In this document: positions 54,481 to 63,256 of the stretch, in pieces
Numbering within the stretch: the first letter of the stretch is position 1
Layout of the letters: the number at the start of each line of letters is the position of its first letter
Assembly (NCBI GenBank): GCA_020073085.1
Contig: JAIQFV010000010.1
Span: 1 to 64,000 of the forward strand
Source: Terriglobia bacterium
Lineage (GTDB): Bacteria; Acidobacteriota; Terriglobia; JAIQFV01
Length of the DNA stretch: 64,000 nt
Direction: 5' to 3'
Made by a program: the position numbers and the translations under genes
The notes under the pieces: generated by a model
The model's database searches: none
Told to the model about the DNA's origin: nothing
What the model saw: the letters and a program-made list of their open reading frames with translations, nothing else

Positions 54481-55836
54481 CTATGGTTCTAACTTCTTCA
54501 TCAGCTCAAGCACTGCCGCCGTCATGGCCTTGACCCCGGTCCGAATGGTGGGCTCGGGTAGAGGCGCAAACAGGCTGGAGTGGAGGGAGGGGAGCGGCGT
54601 GCCCGTCCGCCTGCTCTGGGCGACTCTCTCAGGATCAACGGCTCCCAGCGTAAACATGCAGGTGGGAATCTGACGCCCTTCCAGCCCGAAGCGTCCGAAA
54701 TCCTCACTGGCCATGATGGGAGCCAGCTTCACCACGTTCTCCGAACCCAGAACCTTTCTGAACGTCTCCGCCAGCCGCTCCGTCAAGGCAGGATCGTTGT
54801 ACGTCGCCGGCGTTACCTCGGTATCGCTGACCATCACCTCGGGGGCCCGGTCTTCGGGGATTCCCGCCGCGGCCGCGATCCCCTTGGTGATGCGTCGGAG
54901 GGAAGCCAGAATGTGTTGACGGACCTCTTCCTTGTAGGTACGGACGGTCAACTGCAGGCGGACTTCATCGGGAATGATGTTGTGCTTTGTCCCCCCATGG
55001 ATCGAACCGATCGTGACGACAGCCGGATCGAACGGCGAATCCTCTCGGCTGACAATCGTCTGGAGGGCCAGGATGACCTGGGCCGCCACGACAATCGGGT
55101 CTTTTGTGGTCTCCGGTGCTGATCCATGTCCACCCAAGCCATGGATAATAATGTCCACCGAGGTCGAACTGGCCAGCGCGTAACCCGGAGTAAAACCCAC
55201 CTTCCCCGCCTCTAAACTCCCCGAGTCGTGAAGGGCCACCGCGAAGTCGGGCCTGGAAAACCGGGAATACAGCCCGTCATTGAGCATGGCCAAAGCCCCA
55301 TCGATGGCTTCTTCCGCCGGCTGTCCAATCAGCATCAGCGTTCCGTGCCATTGATCCTTGATCTCCGCCAGCATTTTGGCGGTCCCCAGAAGCGAAGTCA
55401 TGTGGATGTCGTGCCCGCAGGCGTGCATGACGCTGACGTCCTGGCCCGCGTCGTTCTTGGTCCTCACCTTGCTCGCGTAGGGCAGGCCGGTTTTTTCCTC
55501 GACGGGAAGGGCGTCCAACTCCGTCCGCACAAGGACCGTAGGTCCGGGACCATTTTTCATGACCGCGACTAACCCGTACCCGATTCGATCCGGGCTACTA
55601 TATTTCCCCACACGGTCGGTGACTGTGTAACCGTAGGACTTCAGCTCCCTGGCCATGAACGCCGAGGTCTTCTCTTCCTGGTGGGACAGTTCGGGAGATT
55701 CGTGAAGCGTCTTGTACGTGGCGACGAGCGCTGAGAGGTTGCGGTCAATCAGGGAATCCAGCGAGGGTTGGGCCTGAAGCCCACTCGTCAAGAGCATTCC
55801 GCAAAACAAGGCGCACACAAAGAGTTTGAATTTCAT
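54481..55836 (-). CDS. Secreted M20D amidohydrolase
   Basis: 451 residues from ATG 55836, with GAGGAG 7 nt upstream. The signal peptide is KFKLFVCALFCGMLLTSGLQ. Family M20D motifs: VRTELDALPVEEKTGLPYAS, MHACGHDIHMTSLLGTAKML, GQPAEEAIDGALAMLNDGLY and VSDTEVTPATYNDPALT, with the metal ligands in HACGHD, PAEE and MASEDFG. Relatives hydrolyse N-acyl amino acids, hippurate or peptides. It acts in the periplasm. Convergent with aspartokinase. Confidence 0.92.
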   Translation of the reverse strand: MKFKLFVCALFCGMLLTSGLQAQPSLDSLIDRNLSALVATYKTLHESPELSHQEEKTSAFMARELKSYGYTVTDRVGKYSSPDRIGYGLVAVMKNGPGPTVLVRTELDALPVEEKTGLPYASKVRTKNDAGQDVSVMHACGHDIHMTSLLGTAKMLAEIKDQWHGTLMLIGQPAEEAIDGALAMLNDGLYSRFSRPDFAVALHDSGSLEAGKVGFTPGYALASSTSVDIIIHGLGGHGSAPETTKDPIVVAAQVILALQTIVSREDSPFDPAVVTIGSIHGGTKHNIIPDEVRLQLTVRTYKEEVRQHILASLRRITKGIAAAAGIPEDRAPEVMVSDTEVTPATYNDPALTERLAETFRKVLGSENVVKLAPIMASEDFGRFGLEGRQIPTCMFTLGAVDPERVAQSRRTGTPLPSLHSSLFAPLPEPTIRTGVKAMTAAVLELMKKLEP

Positions 55837-55900
55837 TAAGGACTCCTCAGGAGATGGAAAATATTGACGCATGACAACGTCTCACGAAGTAGTAAGCTTG

Positions 55901-55955
55901 GGTAGCCGTGATCCCGCTTCTTGGGATCACGGGTTTTTCCTTGCCGATCGCAGAA
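55901..55955. repeat. GGTAGCC-family hairpin repeat
   Basis: CCGTGATCCC (55906-55915) and GGGATCACGG (55923-55932) form a perfect 10-bp stem, followed by TTTTT on the plus strand. The same 50 bp, slightly diverged, occurs at 16763-16815. No plus-strand gene ends nearby, so it is a repeat first and a terminator only by accident. Confidence 0.7.
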
Positions 55956-56035
55956 GTCTGAGGAGGGTCTGGGGCTTCCCACTCAGCAGGCTTTCCTGTC
56001 ACTCATCTCCTCATCCTCAGCAAGCCGGGGCTGTC

Positions 56036-57181
56036 CTAATGGCCCAAACGGGGGGACGGGGTTGAAAGCATAAAAACGGCGAAGGACGCCAGCCAGTGTT
56101 CACCGGCATAATCGCCGCTGGCGACATGAGCCAGCGCATCCTGGGCGTGGCGGTGTGCCGACTCCGACAGAACCCTGCGGGCCGGGTCCGTCACCGGCAA
56201 CGCAGAGGCGATGTTGCGCATGCACCAGGCCCGGCTGAGATTGAGTCCATCCAGATGTACGAGCTTGGGATCGGTGCGATCCGTGACCATGGCCGGGCTC
56301 AACAATCCCTTAGGTTCCCCCCGTGCCACCCCGGGCAGGAATCGGTGGAACCACTTTTGAAACTCGACCGGGTTCATGACTCGCCGCATCAGGTCCGCCT
56401 CCATCAGTGCCGGGGAAAAGAAGTCTTCGCCTCCCGGTTCCCACGCCGCGGGATAATTCATGTCCGCCCCGAAATAGGTCCTGCTTCGCTCTGCAATCAT
56501 CTCCTCCAGCTTTTGGTCGCCTTCCTTCTTAGCGTAGTCCAGGGCAAATGCCAATCCGAACGCGGTGTTGGGATGAACGCCCGTGCGAATCGGATAGGTT
56601 TGTTTGGGCAGAAAGCTGGTGTATCGCTTCGCGAGGGCCTCGGCGAGGGGATGCAGGTTTCGGGACCACTGTTTCCCGTCCGGATCATTCCAATCGTGAA
56701 GCTCTTCGGCCAGTTTCAGAAGCCATGCCCATCCATAGGTCCGCTCAAAGGATTGCCGGTTGGGTTGGTCCAGATAGGCCGTTTCCACCAGGAGGTATTC
56801 CGCAGTGAGATTCTGATTCAATGCCGTCCGAATCTCGCTCGCCTCCGGCAAGTTCGGAAATAGACGGAGCAGGTGGACCAGCATCCAGTGCCCATGAACC
56901 GAGGAATGCCAGTCAAAGCATCCATAGAACGCAGGATGAAGCGCGCGGGGATTTCGCACTTCGGAAGTGTCATTGATGACATGATCCGGCTTGTTGGGAT
57001 ACTCCTTGGTAACGCATTTGAGCGCGAGCTTGGCAAAATGCGAGGCCTCGGTCGGGTTGAGCGAGAGAGGAACCGCCTTCGTACCCTGCTTTGTAGTTTG
57101 GGTCATGGCAAGGATGGGGAGGAACAAAAGTAAGATGAGAGTCCACGGATGGAATTTTATTTTGAAATCAGTCCTCGGCAA
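56036..57181 (-). CDS. DUF2891 protein, secreted
   Basis: 381 residues with an N-terminal signal peptide (FHPWTLILLLFLPILAMTQ). DUF2891 features: HPAFYGCFDWHSSVHGHWML near residue 83, FERTYGWAWLLKLAEELHDW and HPNTAFGLAFALDYAKKEGD. The His/Asp/Trp-rich helices resemble an (alpha/alpha)-barrel as in glycoside-processing enzymes; the activity is unknown. Monocistronic by position. Confidence 0.88.
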   Translation of the reverse strand: MPRTDFKIKFHPWTLILLLFLPILAMTQTTKQGTKAVPLSLNPTEASHFAKLALKCVTKEYPNKPDHVINDTSEVRNPRALHPAFYGCFDWHSSVHGHWMLVHLLRLFPNLPEASEIRTALNQNLTAEYLLVETAYLDQPNRQSFERTYGWAWLLKLAEELHDWNDPDGKQWSRNLHPLAEALAKRYTSFLPKQTYPIRTGVHPNTAFGLAFALDYAKKEGDQKLEEMIAERSRTYFGADMNYPAAWEPGGEDFFSPALMEADLMRRVMNPVEFQKWFHRFLPGVARGEPKGLLSPAMVTDRTDPKLVHLDGLNLSRAWCMRNIASALPVTDPARRVLSESAHRHAQDALAHVASGDYAGEHWLASFAVFMLSTPSPRLGH

Positions 57182-57338
57182 TTATTTCTCCCTCATCAGC
57201 GAGAGTCACTCATATCTCAAGGAAAATTCGGCGGGAGGAAAAACAGGGACGGAGTATACGCCTCTCCACCGAGTCGGGCAAGCCAGCGATGGCGTCATGA
57301 TTTGAGCCCGGCTGGCCCGTGCGCCCCGGATTGTTTGC

Positions 57339-57767
57339 TTAAGCAGAATCTCTGTCTGAGATGTTTAAGGCCAGGAATGAGCACACCCGGGCAAAGACTT
57401 CGTCGCGAACTTTTCGAAAGGCATTTAACCTCTCGTCCTCTTTTTCCTTTACCACCACGGGATCGGCGATCGACCAGTGAAGACGTTGTCGTCCTCCCGG
57501 AAAAACAGGGCAGATTTCGTCCGCCTCGTCGCACAAGGTAATGACATAGTCAAACGGCTGATCCAGAAATTGGTCTATGGATTTAGACTGCTGCGCGGAG
57601 ATATCAATGCCTAATTCTGCCATAACGCGGACAGCGGCAGAATGAACACCCATGGGAAGAGTTCCCGCACTGAGGACTTCGACCTCGTCTCCGCCCACAT
57701 GCCGCAGGATGCCTTCAGCGATCTGACTTCGCGCGGAATTGCTGGTACACAGGAATAGAATTCTCAT
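57339..57767 (-). CDS. arsC: Arsenate reductase ArsC (thioredoxin-coupled, LMW-PTP fold)
   Basis: 142 residues. The P-loop is LCTSNSARSQ (C7); further cysteines C79 and C86 lie in TLCDEADEICPVFPGG, the redox relay seen in thioredoxin-dependent ArsC. The general acid is in WSIADP. It reduces arsenate to arsenite in the cytosol. No arsR or efflux gene is next to it, so it may be a solo detoxification gene or a phosphatase. Confidence 0.92.
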   Translation of the reverse strand: MRILFLCTSNSARSQIAEGILRHVGGDEVEVLSAGTLPMGVHSAAVRVMAELGIDISAQQSKSIDQFLDQPFDYVITLCDEADEICPVFPGGRQRLHWSIADPVVVKEKEDERLNAFRKVRDEVFARVCSFLALNISDRDSA

Positions 57768-58113
57768 CAGGCTCGTGCCAGCTCAAAAATCACAGGGTCA
57801 ACGCACATTCGGCTTGGCGGTCGACCGTGACAGCCCACAAGGATTATCTTTTCAACGTAATAGAGCACTAAATCGCCCTTTTGCCTCCGGCTGAAATCTC
57901 TCATGATGCCCTGTAAGTGATCCTGGCCTTCTGTTGACCCCCGACAGGTTTATTCCGGGATCTAACCTGCGGTTTAAGAGCACCACCCCCGACTTTCCAG
58001 GACAGTTTTAACCGAAGCTATAAATACTTGTCATCAAAGTTTAACATCTCGCGGCGACAATCCAAACTGATAAAGATCCCGGCGTTGCCACATGACCACG
58101 ATGAGGTCCCCAC
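57768..58113. other. Intergenic region upstream of arsC
   Basis: 346 bp between the divergent arsC and the 43-aa membrane protein gene. It should contain both promoters; I could not fix hexamers with confidence. No coding frame seen. Confidence 0.4.
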
Positions 58114-58245
58114 ATGGTGATCATTCTTCTTCTCCTAGGCATGATCGTTCTGGCGTTCCTACTGTATTGGATGCTCATGGGGACGGTGCTCAACCCAGGA
58201 TGGGTCTTCTTCCTCAATCTCATGAACAATTTTCTCGAGGATTAG
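58114..58245 (+). CDS. 43-aa single-pass membrane miniprotein
   Basis: A short frame from ATG 58114, with GAGG 8 nt upstream. The protein starts MVIILLLLGMIVLAFLLYWM, so residues 2-20 are one strong membrane helix. The tail is LMGTVLNPGWVFFLNLMNNF plus LED, a second amphipathic or partly buried helix. Small size, clear ribosome-binding site and hydrophobic composition argue that it is real. Role unknown; membrane miniproteins often tune a larger complex. Confidence 0.55.
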   Translation: MVIILLLLGMIVLAFLLYWMLMGTVLNPGWVFFLNLMNNFLED

Positions 58246-58362
58246 TGGCGGGATCGGAGAACGTAAACTCAATCAGCGAGATTCCCTGGCGTGCATGGGT
58301 CCAAGATGAAATCGACCGTCACCTTGCCGCGAAGGTTGAACTTGAAACGAAGGGCTGTTCAC

Positions 58363-58617
58363 ATGGATATCAGAGGCCAAATCGTCGATACCGCACGAAG
58401 AATTGCCATCATTCTTAATAACCAGGGGGCTCAGACACTCCCGCAGCTGAGGAAACAGCTGAGTGAGTCCAATGATGTGGTGCACCTGGCTCTCGGATGG
58501 CTCGCCCGGGACGACAAGATTGAGATTCGACGTGATCTCACAGGATGCTTCATACGATCGAAGTCCCGGGACTACAACTCCCCTCTCTCTTCATCCGCCC
58601 GGATCAAGACCATCTGA
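58363..58617 (+). CDS. Winged-helix protein (DUF2582-like)
   Basis: 84 residues from ATG 58363. The core IVDTARRIAIILNNQGAQTL and DVVHLALGWLARDDKIEIRR matches the DUF2582 winged helix, a small predicted DNA-binding fold. An open frame further upstream (58291) is less likely. It lies 117 bp after the membrane miniprotein gene on the same strand. Target unknown. Confidence 0.75.
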   Translation: MDIRGQIVDTARRIAIILNNQGAQTLPQLRKQLSESNDVVHLALGWLARDDKIEIRRDLTGCFIRSKSRDYNSPLSSSARIKTI

Positions 58618-59344
58618 GCGAATAACTGGACCGATCAATTCCGCTTCCGCCGATGGGCCATTTTTCTTCAATCTCGGTACCAGGGCCCGCGTGCCGGAGT
58701 TGGTTGAGGCTGGAACGCCGGTCTCTGACAACCCCCCCATCGCCGCTCGGTTCAAGGCAAGAATCAAATTGACTCCAATTATCACCGTAGGAATAAGATG
58801 CGGATATAGTTTAAATATGGTTGTAAGACGCCAGTGAGCGTAGGCAGGGTGGCAGCGGGCGCATTTTTGTGCCCCCGGCATGGTAGTCCCAATTGGAGGG
58901 GCCCATTCAAGGCCCTCCACGAAAGGCAATCCAGGTCGCGTATGATCGAAATTCTTTCTCGCACTCACGATGTCACAGGAGACTATTGGCTCTTCCTGGA
59001 GCCGGAGACTCCTCCCCAGAAAATCATTCCAACAATCTCACACCAACATCTCAGGCCGCCTCCTTCGGTTAAGGCTCGCCTCATTTCTCGGTCACCGTCC
59101 TGAGAAATGGCGATCCGTGTGGTCCGATGGAATAAGTCCGCAAGGGGCTGAGACGGCATTTAAGCCATTGCAAAAAAGAGAGCGCGCTCTATTCGCTCCA
59201 AGTGTTGATGACCAGGACACTTCTGGAATTCTCAGCGGGGGTAGGTGTTTGCCAGAGTCCAGACAGAAGTCGACGACGGGCACGGGAGCCGTGGACCGTC
59301 TTTTAGGGAGTCCTCTTGAATTCAAATCCTGAGCAGGTGAATAG
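58618..59344. other. Gene-free stretch before the RND pump operon
   Basis: 727 bp without a supported gene. An 8-bp inverted repeat CATTTCTC (59082-59089) / GAGAAATG (59102-59109) with a 12-nt spacer could be an operator of a TetR-type regulator for the pump, though none is encoded here. A minus-strand frame with one CxxCH was rejected. Confidence 0.45.
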
Positions 59345-60613
59345 ATGAAAACACAATTCAAGGATGTGCTGCGACGGGGATTCACACCCAAGTGGCGGAT
59401 GTTTTCTCTCGGAGCGGCGTTGGTCACAGGGGTGATGTTCAACGGCTGTACCGGATCCAATAGAGCGGCGACGGACGTTGATTCTTCGACCACCGCGCCG
59501 ACCGTGGGCGTCTCCAAAGTGGATCGAGAGGACCTCTCGCGCAACCTCGTGCTGGCCGCTGAGTTTCACCCGTTTCAGGAAATTGAAGTCCACGCCAAAG
59601 TGGCGGGCTTCGTGAAAGCCATGTACGTGGATGTCGGCGACCACGTCAAGGAGGGCCAACTCCTGGCTCTGATCGAGATCCCGGAACTCCAGGACGAGGT
59701 CATCCAGGCCGAAGCGGGTGTGAGGCGAAGCGCTGAAGAGATTCATCGAGCGCAGGAGGAACTGACCCGATCCCAATCCGCCCACGAGGTATCGCACCTC
59801 GCCTACCAACGACTGGCGGAAGTAACCAAGACTCAACCCCATCTGGTGGCACAGCAGGATATCGACGACTCGCTGGGTCGCGATCGAGTGGCCGAGGCGC
59901 AAGTGGCCGCCGCCCGGGCCGCGCTGGCGGCGGCTCAACAACAGCTCGAAATGTCGAAAGCAAACCAGAAGAGGCTTCAAACCCTCCTCGGGTATGCTCG
60001 AATCACGGCCCCTTTCACCGGAGTGGTGACTCAGCGTTACGCCGACACGGGAGCCTTGATTCAAGCCGGCACCTCCTCTCACACGCAGGCCATGCCGCTG
60101 ATCAGGCTTTCGCAGAATGATTCGCTGCGGCTCATCATTCCCGTTCCGGAGTCCGTCGTCCCCCGCATCCACATCGGCAGCCCGGTGCAAGTGCAGGTGG
60201 CCGTGGTGGGAAAGACATTCCAGGGGACCGTTGCGCGTTTTACCGACAAACTGGATCTTGCCACGCGCACCATGGAAACCGAAGTCGACGTCTCAAATCC
60301 CAAGCTCGAACTCGTCCCGGGCATGTATGCCAATGCCTCCATCGTACTCGATCAGAAGCATGGCGTTCTCGCCGTCCCGGTCCAGGCGTTAAACCGGCAT
60401 GGAGAGCAAGCCACTGTGTTCCGCGTAAACCCGCAGAATCAGATCGAAGAAGTCTCCGTGGCCCTTGGTCTGGAGAGCCCCAACAAAGCGGAGGTTCTGG
60501 GAGGTCTGAAGGAAGGGGACCTCGTGGTCGTGAGCGGTCGGAGCCAGCTCCGTCCCGGTGAAAACGTCAGACCCAAAGTCATTGAACTCCCGGTGGGCGA
60601 GGGGAAATCCTGA
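59345..60613 (+). CDS. RND efflux periplasmic adaptor (membrane fusion protein)
   Basis: 422 residues. The N-terminus has a lipoprotein-like segment (SLGAALVTGVMFNGCTGSN). The order is typical: barrel-sandwich half IEVHAKVAGFVKAMYVDVGD, VKEGQLLALIEIPE, a helical hairpin (about 125-215), second lipoyl half YARITAPFTGVVTQRYADTG, beta-barrel SVVPRIHIGSPVQVQVAVVG and membrane-proximal region. It would link an RND pump to an outer-membrane channel. The stop shares one base with the permease ATG. No TolC-type gene follows. Confidence 0.9.
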   Translation: MKTQFKDVLRRGFTPKWRMFSLGAALVTGVMFNGCTGSNRAATDVDSSTTAPTVGVSKVDREDLSRNLVLAAEFHPFQEIEVHAKVAGFVKAMYVDVGDHVKEGQLLALIEIPELQDEVIQAEAGVRRSAEEIHRAQEELTRSQSAHEVSHLAYQRLAEVTKTQPHLVAQQDIDDSLGRDRVAEAQVAAARAALAAAQQQLEMSKANQKRLQTLLGYARITAPFTGVVTQRYADTGALIQAGTSSHTQAMPLIRLSQNDSLRLIIPVPESVVPRIHIGSPVQVQVAVVGKTFQGTVARFTDKLDLATRTMETEVDVSNPKLELVPGMYANASIVLDQKHGVLAVPVQALNRHGEQATVFRVNPQNQIEEVSVALGLESPNKAEVLGGLKEGDLVVVSGRSQLRPGENVRPKVIELPVGEGKS

Positions 60614-62650
60614 TGTCCCGTTGGGCAATTCACAATCCTTATTTCATTATTGTCTCGTGTCTCATCGTCCTCGTGGTTGGCGTGACCAGTGTGGGCCGCA
60701 TGCCGGTAGACCTGTTTCCAAGGATTAACATCCCCCAAGTGGTGGTCGCGACCTTTTATAACGGGATGCCGCCGGAGGACGTGGAGACCGAGATCACCGG
60801 CCGATTTGAGCGCTTCTTCACTCTCGGCAGCGGCATCGAACACATCGAGTCCCGCTCGCTGCCCGGCGTCAGTATCATCCAGATTTACTTTCAGCCTGGA
60901 ACCAATGCGGATTCGGATGTCACCATGATTTCGAATCTGGCCATGGCGAATTTGCGGCGCCTTCCTCCAGGCACCCTGCCTCCCGTGGTTTTGAAGTTCG
61001 GCGGATCCAGCCTTCCCGTCTGCCTGGTGACCCTGAAGGGGGAAGGTCTCAGTGAGACGGCGCTGCGCGACCTGGGACAATTTGCAGTCCGAAATCAGCT
61101 GGCGACGGTCCGTGGCGCATCGGTTCCCCCGCCCTTTGGTGGGAAATACCGTCAGATCATGGTCTATGCCGACCCGTTGAGACTGGGGCCTTATCACCTC
61201 AGCCTGATGGATGTCGTCCGGGCTGTCAACGAATCCAATCTCATTCTCCCCGCCGGCGATGCCAAAATCGGACCTTATGATTACAACATTTACACCAATA
61301 GCCAGATTCACAATGTGGCGGAGATCAATGATATCCCGGTAAAGACCCGGGGACAGCGTTCCGTGACGGTAGGCGATCTTGGAGGGGCGGCCGACGCACA
61401 CCAGATACAGACCAACATCGTCCGGGTGGACGGACAACGCTCGGTCTATCTCCCCATCTTGAAACAGGGCGGGGGCACCAACACCATCGCGGTGGTGGAT
61501 GGAATCAAGTCCGTCATTTCCCGTCTCAGCGATATTCCGAGGCAACTCATGGCCCGGGTGGTCTTTGACCAGTCGTCGTTTGTCAAGGCCGCCATTCATG
61601 CGGTGGTGTTTGCGGCGGCCATTGGTCTCTTCCTGACCTGTGTTCTGATTCTCGTTTTCCTGGCCAGCCTGCGTGCCACGGTCGCGGTGTTTCTCTCGGT
61701 ACCCCTTTCCATCCTGGCGACCTCCATCCCTCTCTATTTCGGCGGGAGTTCCGTGAACACGATGATTCTCGGCGGGATGGCGCTGGCCTTCTCCCGCCTG
61801 ATCTACAATGCGGTCGTCGTGCTCGAAAACATCTTCCGCCATCTCGAAAAGGGCGAGTCGTCGAAAGAGGCGGCTGAGAAGGGCGGCAAGGAGGTGGCGC
61901 TGCCGGTGCTGGCGGCCACGCTTGCCACTGCCGTTGTATTTTTTCCGGTGACCTTCCTCTATGGGGTCAGCCGGTTTCTCTTTTCGGCCCTGGCATTGGC
62001 GGTGGTCCTGGCTTTGATCGCTTCGTACGTGGTTGCTATGACCATCGTTCCCTTGTTCTGCGCCAAATTGATCGGCCCCCTTCCCCGGAGAACCGATGAG
62101 ACGGGCGGCGCCGGTGAAGCTCCACCGCTGCTCGCGAAAACACCGCCACGGAAATCGTTCAGCCACCGGTTCAATCAGATTTTCAACCGCTCGCTCGACA
62201 GGTATGAAAAGCTCCTCCGGAAGGCGTTGAATAAACCTGTGCCGGTCGTTGCAGCCGTGATGGGAATCTTCATTTTGAGCTTGGGGCTCTATCCATGGCT
62301 GGGTGTGGCCTTCTTTCCGAGAACCGATGCCGGCCAGTTTGTCATTAACTTAAAGGCTCCCTCGGGAACGCGCATTGAGGGGACCGATCAACTCGTGAAG
62401 CGGGTGGAATCCCTGGTCCGTGACGTCGTGTCACCCCGCGACCATTCAGGTGAGCCTGACTGCCGAACACGGCATTGGAAGCTACGATTACATGGACCGG
62501 CTGAGGCATCGCTTGGCGCTTGAACTTCCCGACGTGAGCGCCTTTCTCCAGTCGGGGGGATTACAGGATGCCGTGCTCAACCGGGGGCTCCCCGCCCCCA
62601 TCGATATACAGAACGCGGTATTGAATTATGAGCTGGGCTCATTGCCCTAA
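60613..62650 (+). pseudogene. RND efflux permease, broken and truncated
   Basis: From ATG 60613, 600 residues match an AcrB/CzcA-type permease: VVGVTSVGRMPVDLFPRINI, FNGMPPEDVET-like YNGMPPEDVETEITGRFE, then the helix-rich domain with MALAFSRLIYNAVVVLENIF. In that helix the essential Asp is a Tyr (Y398). Near 62440 the frame is lost with an apparent deletion of some 30 codons; a second frame resumes at ATIQVSLTAEHGIGSYDYMD and GGLQDAVLNRGLPAPIDIQN and stops at 62650. About 400 C-terminal residues are missing. Three separate lesions make function unlikely. Confidence 0.85.
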
Positions 62651-63187
62651 CCTTGGGGCGGCCAACTTTCCACCGGGCCCAGATCACTTGAGTTGGTTTC
62701 TCTGCGCTGCCCTCCTTTGGCCTGAATCAAACCTCCCTTTTCGAAGTGGATGCGCGCTCTGGTGTCAACGAATCCGTCTTTTCGAGTCCATGTCCCTTCC
62801 CCGCTGAGAGCGTGCCACCCCCATTTTCTCTTTTGACGCCTTGATTCTCCCGGCCCGCTTGTGACACCCTGCGACTCCTCCCCCCCATCTTCGAGGCGAT
62901 TCGCTCCCAAGCGCTCCCTTCAGAGTTTTTAACACAATCATCATGTTGGTTTAATGTTCCCTTAATGTGAATCTTCGATGATGTCATCCTCTTAAAAGAT
63001 TAGGAACATCTCGAGGAATGAAGGCGTGGATTCAACGGATGAACCCCGAGGAAACCGCTCATCACTGAATACTCTTTCTTGACTCGAAGGCCATGGTTCG
63101 TTGGAGCCGGGCAGCCCAAGAATGCTCATGCCAGCCTGGGTTATTTCGATCCGCGTTATGTGCCTCCTTGATGAAGCTTAACCGGCG
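62651..63187. other. Intergenic region between the broken pump and pstS
   Basis: No supported gene. A pair TTAATG (62951-62956 and 62962-62967), 11 bp apart, resembles a half Pho-box and may be a second, weaker regulator site. Confidence 0.45.
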
Positions 63188-63232
63188 TTTAACGCGGATG
63201 TAACCTGATTGTAACAAATGAAACGGTAGACT
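63188..63232 (+). promoter_or_regulatory. Pho-box-like promoter of pstS
   Basis: Three direct repeats TTTAAC (63188-63193), TGTAAC (63199-63204) and TGTAAC (63210-63215), spaced exactly 11 bp. A -10-like TAGACT (63227-63232) follows 11 bp after the last repeat, the distance at which PhoB binds in place of a -35. The unit resembles the PhoP TTAACA direct repeats of Bacillus and the 11-bp repeats of the E. coli Pho box. Confidence 0.75.
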
Positions 63233-63256
63233 CAATTCAGCGCAAAGGGAGAAACC

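Noticed and set aside
58591-58968. Minus-strand frame with a CxxCH (CARCH) motif as a cytochrome
   Set aside because: Single motif, no signal peptide, no ribosome-binding site and no family resemblance; the DNA looks like part of a dispersed repeat.
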